NCBI GenBank assembly: GCA_900642245.1
Contig: CAAAJI010000225.1
Span: 2,439 to 12,778 of the forward strand
From: Fragilaria radians
Lineage: Eukaryota > Bacillariophyta > Fragilariophyceae > Fragilariales > Fragilariaceae
DNA: 10,340 bases
Direction: 5' to 3'
A program made the translations under genes and the position numbers. Each line of letters opens with the position of its first letter. Positions within the stretch are counted from its first letter, which is position 1. The notes below the pieces were generated by a model, which had not been told where the DNA came from, did no database searches, and saw nothing but the letters and a program-made list of their open reading frames with translations. Positions 1 to 6,620 of this stretch are shown here, piece by piece.

Positions 1-1824
1 ATGGCAACCAAATTAGGTGTACCCCTCCAGCGCTGGCAAAAAGTCATCTACATTGCCATTCCCAAACAACCTGGAGTACTGAATATCAACAAGTTCTGCA
101 ACAAACACATCTACAAATGTGACCTCAATGCAATGCGCAGCATTACGTGGAAGGAAGCCCTGTCAACACTCGAAGAAGGTAACTCAATAATATGCCATCA
201 GTATGGCAGCAGGAGAGCACTGTCATCATGGAACCCAGTACAAATGGAAATCCTTCAATTGGACAACTCTAGAATCACACGCAGAGACTACGGCCAAATC
301 AACTATGACGCCAGAGCGTGCTACAACAGAATTCTTCCAAGCCTAGCCGCAATGGCAAATTAAGCTCATGGACTGCCAGACTCCATTGTTAAACTGCACT
401 TCAAATTACTGCAAAACATGGTGTATGAGATTCAGATAGAAGGAACTCAACCAGTACAATTCAAGAACGAACACAAAAGTCCAGTGTTTGAAACAGGGTA
501 AGGAAGCCGAAATAGCCCAACCATATGGACCTTTATATCCAATATTCTTCTCAAGTCGATGGATCAATAAGCAATTGAAGCCCACTACCATACCTACAAT
601 GCAGAAGAAGTAGTAGTGACGACAACCGCATTTGTTGACGACGTCAACACTCACCACACACAAGCATGCAAGAGATGAGCTTAGACAAAGTGAAGACACA
701 AGATTATAAACAGTGGGAAAGCATCCTCAGGAGCATTGGAAGGAACCCTAGCCCCAGAAAACTGCAATTTTTACAAACTTCGCTCCAACCGGCCAACCAG
801 TCATAGCAGACAACTTCTGAGGCAACGTTGATAATCATGTGGATTCAATTCAATAGTATAAATCATTAAGCTACATGATTTTGCCCACCTTTGGACCAAA
901 ACACCAACTACAACACTGGAGAATGCTCCACAACCCTCCAATGACAAGTTCCGAAGTCAAGATCCTCTACAAAAACACATGCATTACAACAATGAGTTAC
1001 ATTATGCTGTTCACATGCAACAAGAAAGATCACATTCACAAAGTTGCATCCAAGCCAATCTCACTAATTTTAAAGAAGTCTCAACAACATCACGAGACGT
1101 AGTATACGGCCCAGCTCAACTAGGAGGACTGGGATGGTATAACCTTGAACTTGAAACCAGAATAAGCCAACTAGAACAACTAATTCACACTCTCAACAAC
1201 AAAAACCAACTAGGTCTACTCATTTACGCAACAATTGAAAACTGGTGTTGGTACATTGGTTTCTCCCCATTCAATAACAGTCATTTTAAAATAGTGCATG
1301 ACAAAACAAACTGGCTCCAATGCATCTCAGAATATGTGCACTCACACAACATTAACCTAGAATTCATAATCAAAGGCAATGTGTATATCATGGAACAAGC
1401 ATACAAGCTCAACCTTTCGGTCGCGGAGATCCGATACATCAACTACTGCCAGTTATACCTAGCCGTGATATCACTTGCCAACATATCTGACAAACAAGGC
1501 TCTTACATCATTACCGAAGCGTGGGTTAGACTAAAAGCCCACAGGCGTATGGTTGGAAATAGAGTAAGAAGCATTCAGCAACTACCATCTTCCTCATCCT
1601 GGACAGCCTGTAAAAGAGTACTACAGTCTTTCACCTGTTTGAACCAATGTTGCCTTAAAACACAGCTGGGAGAGTGGATTGTGGATGCAAGAGAGATCAG
1701 AGCTAACTTTAAGACCTATTGCACACAAGACGTAGTGGGACAAACATATCAATTCATATTATACATCAAGAAGTCATCAACCGGAAAGATTCTACCACAA
1801 CAACATCTCCACACTCCATTCTGA
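1..1824 (+). pseudogene. Reverse transcriptase domain of the element (broken)
   Basis: The open stretch 1-360 reads as RT fingers and palm and ends with motif A, YDARACYNRI (catalytic Asp codon 307-309). After a TAA at 361-363 the same frame continues with AHGLPDSIVKLH. Motif B lies at 496-528, G-stop-GSRNSPTIW, where the stop TAA at 499-501 replaces the Gln expected in GQG and Arg replaces the expected Gly. Motif C is AFVDDVN at 628-648, with both catalytic Asp codons intact (637-642). Further stops lie at 568-570, 676-678 and 682-684. Around 690 the frame moves to frame 3 (TQDYKQWESILRSIG), an extra A at 741 returns it to frame 1 (GGTLAPENCNFYK), and near 779 it moves to frame 2 (FAPTGQPVIADNF, then SYMILPTFGP and SKPISLILKK). 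It returns to frame 1 near 1090 with TSRDVVYGPAQLGGLGWYNL, a well-conserved thumb segment of this type of element. The 979-1824 open frame is genuine only from about 1090. The start at base 1 is simply where the window begins. Confidence 0.85.
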
Positions 1825-1829
1825 AGACA

Positions 1830-3129
1830 AACTACCATTTCTCAGTACAACACGATCACCTTGTAATAGTATCTGATGCTTTGGTTATAAACGGCAGTGC
1901 AACGTGGGCATACAAGATAGCCACGGTCATCAATTAACCTCCCAATCAGGCAAAGTCAGAGGCAATAACATCACCAGCTTTCGTGCAGAATTATGGGTGT
2001 ATTAGCCACCTTAGTTGAGACAAGAGATTTTGACCCTGATACTAAGTATACAGTTTACTGTGATAACCAATCAGTGAGACTGAACCCAATGAAAAGTATA
2101 CGGCCACAAGTTTCTTGGAGTGACTATGACTTGCTTTATGCATGTTATATCAATTATCACAAACAAGTTGTCTTTGAACATGTCAAAGGACACCAAGACA
2201 CTACCCATGGTGGAAAGGTGCTATCAATTGACGCCCGACTTAACATATTAATGGACTTGCAATCCAAAAAAGCCCACACCGACCCAACCATTACTCAGGA
2301 ACCAAGGCACACCAGTACCATATGCCTCAATGGGAAAGTCCTAACAGGCAAACTTACAACATCATCGCAGAATGAAATTCATACCATCCGAATTACCAAC
2401 TATTACAAGAAAAATTTTGGTGAAAACCATGATAAAGTTTTGTGGGACGTATTTTACAGTGTAGTCTTGCACTACAAAAGACTGCCTAGAAGAGTACACA
2501 AGATGATTCATAACATAGCACCGACACAGCAGGTCCAGTGCCAACAACAACATCTCACAGAGATGGATCACGCTTCTTCTGTAACGATAGCACCAAACCA
2601 TACTACACATTGTCACATGCCCTAAAGGCACACAATAGAACAATGAATTGACCTACACATATGAAGGAATACTTCAAATCACCAAGTCATCTGATCAAGA
2701 ATGGATATTCCAGGATCAACTTGGTTGGTGCAGATGTATTCAAAGTTTTTTAGTACAGAGTGGCTTGAATACATATCTATAGTACAAGTAGTGGGAAAAT
2801 CAGAAAAACAAATCCTTCAATAAATCATCCAAAGTATTTGGAAAGTCTTGAAGCTTGCGTGGTTACAGAGAAATGATGACATTGATCCAACATCACGAGA
2901 CTACTCTCAGATTCAAGACTAACAACACACAATTGATTTAAAGACCAAATGATTTACTTTAATGGGCAAAAGTGACCCGTTCTTACTTAGTGATGTTGAC
3001 ACCTGTGATAATCTTGCCTGTTGGGTGGCAATGTATCTTGACACCCTTAGAGCTGAAATCGACACATTTGATCCCGATCTATGGATACAAGTCAAATCTA
3101 AACTCCAAGCACAATCCCTTGTCATGTAA
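1830..3129 (+). pseudogene. RNase H domain and C-terminal tail of the element (broken)
   Basis: All four acidic residues expected of an RNase H active site can be placed, in three different frames. The first Asp is in IVSDALVINGSATWAYK (codon 1875-1877, frame 3), where Ala stands at the usual Gly after Asp. The Glu is in SFRAE (1988-1990, frame 2). The second Asp is in YTVYCDNQS (2062-2064, frame 1) and the last Asp in LSIDARLNILMD (2254-2256, frame 1), preceded by the VKGHQD loop at 2182-2199. The 1993-2625 open stretch carries the second half of the domain and a degraded Cys/His-type region; a ...LHIVTCP end is readable in another frame near 2610. QLGWCRCIQSF (about 2717-2749, frame 2), IWKVLKLAWLQRNDD (2836-2880, frame 1) and a 55-codon stretch at 2962-3126 (DPFLLSDVDT, DTFDPDLWIQV) form the conserved tail of such elements. 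TAA at 3127-3129 is probably the original stop. Confidence 0.8.
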
Positions 3130-4276
3130 AGGGCCGTTAACCCCAAGGACTAGGGTTGGTGTGAATTCAAGTTATAATTAATCACTTTGGAGGACCAATA
3201 ACTTAGAATAGCACCTAAAATACTTAAAATTAATTGAGGGCAATCTTCCCTTGAGAATGCAAGTGACAAATTACATAATCACCCGTGCTTGAAAAAACAG
3301 GATTAAAGTCCCTGTTTTCTCGACCTTAATTAAGCTTGAAGATTGAGATACTTTGTTAGCATATACCAAGTGTCAATGTAGCCCAAATCTCCTAGTAAGG
3401 ACGGTCTATCAGAGGAAGTAAAACTCTAGATGTTGAGACAATATGGATTGGAAAGAAGCCGTTTGAGCAAAGACATTTCCTGGCCATCCCTTCTGGAAAA
3501 TACATATTTTTTTGATGATCACACCCAATCTGAGCATTGAAGTATAGGCCATTGAATGGGTCTTGCACTTCACCTCCAATCGCATGTTTCTGGGATAAGT
3601 GAATGGGAGTGCTATCAACACTCCGGTGATAATTGGCAAACGGTTTTTATTCAAAAAACTGCTCTGAAAATGTTCTCCCTGCGATTTGCACCCAGCCACC
3701 AAAATAATATACTATTGAAGTAGTGATAACTTGACAAAAAGAGTAAAGCTGCTATTTGATGTTAACAAGATCCAATAATTTTTTTGTCATCAATGACTCA
3801 AGATGAGAAACTATATGATATCTTATTTCACACAAAAGTATGACATAAATAAAGACTTCAACGCATCGTAACGAACATTACAAAGTGATGCTTTAATTAT
3901 TGCTAGTGTTGGGCATTTGTGTGGGGGCAACGACGAATCATTTTTGCAGAAGTTGGTCAGTGTCATTTTTGAAAATTTCCCATTTGTGTCATCGTCCATG
4001 TTCGTAATTGACCACATAAGCAGTTAATTTCCACCGTTTGCTGATATCCCAGACTGTAAACAGCAAATCTCTTTTTTCGGTCCTAAACTCACAATATTTC
4101 TGTTGGACCCGCTTCGCTAAATTTTATTCCAACGGATGAAAATCAACGGATAGGTTTGTCGCCTACATGATACTTTTGTGTATGCCAACATGTAAATTTT
4201 ATTCATAATTTGTTGTTCACAAAAGGGGCCCTCTAAGTTGTCATTTAGAAAATCCATCTTATCTTCCTAACAAGAC
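3130..4276. other. Spacer of 1147 bp between the dead element and the repeat-protein gene
   Basis: No gene could be supported here. The longest open stretch (3409-3702, minus) starts at a TTG, has no ATG in a convincing position, and matches no family I recognise. The spacer holds a short stem-loop at 3294-3318 and a direct repeat of the octamer CAACGGAT at 4130-4137 and 4144-4151, about 130 bp upstream of the next start codon. The left part may be the 3' untranslated end of the retroelement. The last few hundred bases should hold the promoter and 5' leader of the gene at 4277; I could not identify a core promoter element with confidence. Confidence 0.5.
3294..3318. repeat. Short inverted repeat (stem-loop), 8-bp arms
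   Basis: AAAACAGG at 3294-3301 is complementary to CCTGTTTT at 3311-3318, with a 9-base spacer. It lies about 165 bp beyond the presumed retroelement stop. It could be a structure in the 3' end of the element, or chance in AT-rich DNA. Confidence 0.4.
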
Positions 4277-4879
4277 ATGAATCTTCAGAGTGTTATCGAA
4301 AAGGTCACAGAATTGTGTTGTGCTGGAGATACCAAGACCACCGGAACGTCCACAACATCCCAAACTGAATCGTCCAAGGAGGATGTCTTGGAAGAACCCA
4401 AGCCTGTTGCGACATCTCCTGTCCAACCCACCACAAGTGTTGAATCCAAACCAACAACGAAGTCATCCTTCACGGATCATGAGACGAAGCATGAATTCTT
4501 ACTTTGGTCCGAATTATCTCCTTCGTTACAACAGGCTGCAACAGCATTGGGATTTGATTCTACCATGTGGGATGCAGATGGTCATTCTGCTGAGGCATGG
4601 TGGAAACACTGGAAAGATTTGACCGAGGAAGAACGATCCGGAGCAGAAGCCTTGGGGTGGGATAAGGATGCCTGGGATCATAAGTATGAGCATTGTAAAT
4701 TTCAGGACATTCCAGAGGCCGTAAAACGTGCTGCTCAATCCGTGGGATTCACGGAAACTATGTGGGATGACGACACATGGCCAGAAGCAACGAAGCATAA
4801 ATCATGGTCGGAGCTGACTGAAGAGGAGCAGCGAGCGTTTACGGTATTTGGGTATACGGAGTCTACATGGGATCATTAA
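4277..4879 (+). CDS. Protein with four Trp/Asp repeats (W-x-x-L...LG[FWY]....WD), function unknown
   Basis: This encodes 200 residues. The start is firm: an in-frame TAA lies at 4268-4270 and the ATG at 4277 is the first one after it. Residues 1-73 are a low-complexity, Ser/Thr/Pro/Lys-rich and probably disordered head after a short helix-like start (MNLQSVIEKVTELCC). Residues 77-199 contain four copies of one module: WSEL...LGFDSTMWD (77-99), WKDL...LGWDKDAWD (112-134), FQDI...VGFTETMWD (142-164) and WSEL...FGYTESTWD (177-199). In each copy the opening aromatic plus acidic/Leu is followed by a charged or Gln-rich helix-like stretch (TEEE-type) and closes with G-aromatic-x4-W-D. The spacing between successive closing Trp residues is 35, 30 and 35. 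No signal peptide or membrane helix is visible, so a cytosolic or nuclear location is likely. I believe similar repeats occur in other stramenopile proteins but know no assigned function. It is not a WD40 propeller: the units are too short and look helical. It converges with the EamA gene. Confidence 0.82.
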   Translation: MNLQSVIEKVTELCCAGDTKTTGTSTTSQTESSKEDVLEEPKPVATSPVQPTTSVESKPTTKSSFTDHETKHEFLLWSELSPSLQQAATALGFDSTMWDADGHSAEAWWKHWKDLTEEERSGAEALGWDKDAWDHKYEHCKFQDIPEAVKRAAQSVGFTETMWDDDTWPEATKHKSWSELTEEEQRAFTVFGYTESTWDH

Positions 4880-4910
4880 GACAAGGGCCGTTAGCTAATG
4901 GTATCTGTAG

Positions 4911-4916
4911 AATAAA
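4911..4916 (+). terminator. Candidate poly(A) signal AATAAA for the Trp/Asp-repeat gene
   Basis: A canonical AATAAA starts 32 bases after the stop codon at 4877-4879, inside an AT-rich stretch and before the 33-bp tandem duplication. Position and orientation fit a eukaryotic 3' end. Not all stramenopile genes use this hexamer, so this is suggestive only. Confidence 0.45.
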
Positions 4917-4952
4917 TGAATATTTGTTGTCATGTGAGATCAAGCACTAAGG

Positions 4953-5018
4953 GAATTAAAGAAAAATGTTATGATTATTTATTAAGAATTAAAAAAAATT
5001 GTTATGATTATTTAATAA
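4953..5018. repeat. Tandem duplication, 2 x 33 bp
   Basis: The segment 4953-4985 is repeated head to tail at 4986-5018 with 30 of 33 positions identical; the differences are at unit positions 9, 14 and 30. Both copies begin GAATTAAA and share the core TGTTATGATTATTTA. The duplication sits in the 246-bp gap between the convergent gene ends and would fall in, or just past, the 3' untranslated region of the repeat-protein gene. Being AT-rich, it most likely arose by replication slippage or unequal exchange. Confidence 0.85.
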
Positions 5019-5074
5019 GGTGGGTTTATCTATCGTTGCTGATAGGTATTGAAAATGTGCAGTCGATGAACATT

Positions 5075-5080
5075 TTTATT
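5075..5080 (-). terminator. Candidate poly(A) signal AATAAA (minus strand) for the EamA-type gene
   Basis: TTTATT on the plus strand reads AATAAA on the minus strand and begins about 45 bases past the EamA stop codon (5126-5128). The distance is reasonable for a 3' end signal, but the region is AT-rich and chance is possible. Confidence 0.35.
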
Positions 5081-5125
5081 TTACATGGTTACTCAAAGTG
5101 AAAAAAATCACTTCTCAAAAACGTG

Positions 5126-5686
5126 TCAATGTGCATGAGTCACTCCCGGATCAATACCAACCAAACATATCCCTCCAATGAGGAGAGCCACTCCTAACCA
5201 TCCATTCCATTGCAATGATTCACCCAACAAAATTGTTCCCAATAGGGTACCAAACATGACACTTCCTCCAATGATAATCGGTATTGTCTGTACGGCAGGA
5301 ACACCCATACCAGAAACCATAAAAGAAATCATTTCCGCCATACCCACGGAGATACCAGCACAAACTGCCCATTGGACGCCTTTCCAATCCCATGGTAAAA
5401 AGGGTGTGTCATTCGAAATAACATTTGTATCGTCATCATTACTATCATCAATGACAACATCTTTGTAATGCTCTTTGTGCTCTGTAGATGCCTCTCGAAG
5501 GTAAATAAAGAGTAGCAGGGTCATTCCCAAAAATGCTGCCACAAATTGCAATATAACTCCACCGAGCTTCATCGAATAGGAACCCTTTTTGATAAAGATA
5601 TTATAGAAGGCATAAGATAATGCACAAACTAATGCTGGAGCTATCCATTCTATTAAAGGAGGCTGTTCAATGGCAAAGGATTCCAT
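5126..5686 (-). CDS. DMT/EamA-type membrane protein, five predicted helices, substrate unknown
   Basis: This encodes 186 residues. The ATG at 5684-5686 is the first after an in-frame TGA at 5738-5740, so the start is well placed. Five hydrophobic segments are visible: about 14-34, 41-63, 102-127, 129-153 and 160-180. A hydrophilic loop at 64-100 is strongly acidic (DDSNDDDTN). The C-terminal half has drug/metabolite transporter features: PAVQTIPIIIGGSVMFGTLLG, the LLGE..LQWNGWLGVALLIGG pattern with Glu at 156 before the last helix, and GICLVGID at the end. Known DMT proteins of this size carry one EamA-like half and usually work as dimers, whereas the 10-helix members carry two; dimerisation here is inference. 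No cleavable signal or plastid targeting sequence is apparent, so the membrane cannot be assigned. It converges with the repeat-protein gene and is divergent from ATE1, with a CRE-like palindrome about 120 bp upstream of its start. Confidence 0.85.
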   Translation of the reverse strand: MESFAIEQPPLIEWIAPALVCALSYAFYNIFIKKGSYSMKLGGVILQFVAAFLGMTLLLFIYLREASTEHKEHYKDVVIDDSNDDDTNVISNDTPFLPWDWKGVQWAVCAGISVGMAEMISFMVSGMGVPAVQTIPIIIGGSVMFGTLLGTILLGESLQWNGWLGVALLIGGICLVGIDPGVTHAH

Positions 5687-5804
5687 AAAATAATGGGATG
5701 TGTATCGAGATAAATTTATTCCTCGTGTGATCGGTTGTCAAGAATGTAGTGGTATGGGTGAGTGGTGGTATGGAAAACATACAATAAACATCCAGTTGAC
5801 ACTC

Positions 5805-5814
5805 ATGACGTCAT
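5805..5814. promoter_or_regulatory. CRE-like palindrome ATGACGTCAT (candidate bZIP site)
   Basis: The core TGACGTCA is a perfect 8-bp palindrome, extended to 10 bp by the flanking A and T. It is the classical full CRE/bZIP binding site. In the diatom Phaeodactylum tricornutum, TGACGT/ACGTCA elements control CO2- and cAMP-responsive promoters through a bZIP factor (established for the carbonic anhydrase PtCA1). Here it lies about 120 bp upstream of the EamA-type start and about 800 bp from ATE1, so the EamA gene is the likelier target. Occupancy is inference. Confidence 0.55.
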
Positions 5815-5824
5815 TTGGATGAGA

Positions 5825-5879
5825 ATGCAAATGATTTAGTATCGAGATTTGATTTTGTGTGTGAGAAAATGCAAATGAT
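5825..5879. repeat. Two direct copies of the 11-mer ATGCAAATGAT
   Basis: Identical 11-mers lie at 5825-5835 and 5869-5879, spaced 44 bp start to start, and both are preceded by a GAGAA-type stretch. They lie just beyond the CRE-like palindrome relative to the EamA gene. ATGCAAAT matches the vertebrate octamer sequence, but I know of no octamer-factor assignment in diatoms. They may be paired regulator sites. Confidence 0.5.
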
Positions 5880-6100
5880 CGTGAAGTTTGAAGTTAGAGA
5901 ATCAATCGACACTCTTTTCATTCCTTCTCCCGGTGCACCCCACAGTTTTCTTCTCACAGTCACAGTTTACCATGTAGAATGCTAACTGCAATATTAGTTG
6001 GGGCGCTCACTGTGTCGTGGTGGATACCTACTGTACCATTTGTATAGAATTACGATCCATAACATAAATACTAACAGTAACTTTATGATAGTATTTTGTT

Positions 6101-6120
6101 TTGGCATTGACGTGTGCCAA
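6101..6120. repeat. Inverted repeat TTGGCA-N8-TGCCAA enclosing TGACGTG
   Basis: The 6-bp arms TTGGCA (6101-6106) and TGCCAA (6115-6120) are perfect complements. The 8-base centre is TTGACGTG and contains a second TGACGT core, as in the palindrome at 5805. It lies about 500 bp upstream of ATE1 and 415 bp upstream of the EamA-type gene. It could be a dyad protein site or a small hairpin. Confidence 0.35.
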
Positions 6121-6620
6121 CATAGCCATAATTCATCTTACATGTTCCAATCAACTACCGGATATATCAGTATGTTTTATATATGAATGTCTACATCATG
6201 GTGCCTGGAATACACCCATTATTAGCAAACGAAAACTATAAAGTGTAGAATGTAAAATACAATCATACTTTGTTTCGTATCACATTTTTATGTTTATCTC
6301 CAAAAACATTTACTTTGGCTTGACTCGTTATTTTCACTTCTCAATTATAAATTTGTAATACTTTGTATTTCACAACAACAAATACAAGAATTACCGAATG
6401 AAAAAGATGGTGAAGGGGGAAAATACCCTTCCACAACAGAAACATAAAAAAAATTCAATAAGATGTCAGAAATTCATGAGAAGAAATAATCTCATTCCGG
6501 AATGACGGATATCCCTAACCTTTTGGACGGTTTCATACTTTCCCTGGTTCCTAGGGTCACATTATTTTCATTGGTCAACAAACGAAAGTTCCAAACGTTT
6601 TTTCGAAATCACACTTGCCC

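Larger units (their letters stand above)
1..3129 (+). mobile_element. Decayed non-LTR (LINE-like) retrotransposon, RT plus RNase H, 5' truncated by the window
   Basis: One element can be followed from the window edge to a terminal TAA at 3127-3129. The order is reverse transcriptase palm and thumb, RNase H, then a C-terminal tail. The RT-then-RNase H order, the F-x-D-D motif C and the lack of integrase or protease point to a LINE-like element rather than an LTR element. The reading frame switches roughly 1-3-1-2-1-3-2-1-2-1 and carries many in-frame stops, so it is an old dead copy. The 5' part lies outside the window. No poly(A) tail, target-site duplication or LTR is visible after 3129, so the 3' boundary is uncertain. 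The clade (I, Tad, Ambal or other) was not decided. Confidence 0.85.
5687..6620. other. Divergent promoter region between the EamA-type gene and ATE1 (934 bp)
   Basis: No gene is supported here; small open frames such as 5998-6186 have no recognisable content. The EamA-proximal third holds a perfect 10-bp palindrome ATAAATTTAT at 5710-5719 (25 bp from the ATG, TATA-like at best), the ATGACGTCAT palindrome, and two copies of an 11-mer. The middle holds an inverted repeat around TGACGTG. The ATE1-proximal end has an inverted CCAAT box (ATTGG, 6570-6574) about 47 bp before the ATE1 start. A TAG at 6552-6554 closes the ATE1 frame upstream. No RNA gene was recognised. Confidence 0.5.

Noticed and set aside
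406..699. 97-codon minus-strand open stretch opposite the RT
   Set aside because: It is a shadow of the RT palm coding sequence; motifs B and C are read on the plus strand through the same bases.
979..1090. Left part of the 979-1824 frame taken as an ATG-initiated gene
   Set aside because: The real RT thumb reading here is in another frame (875-1102). The 979 ATG is an accident of frame, and genuine sequence in that frame starts near 1090.
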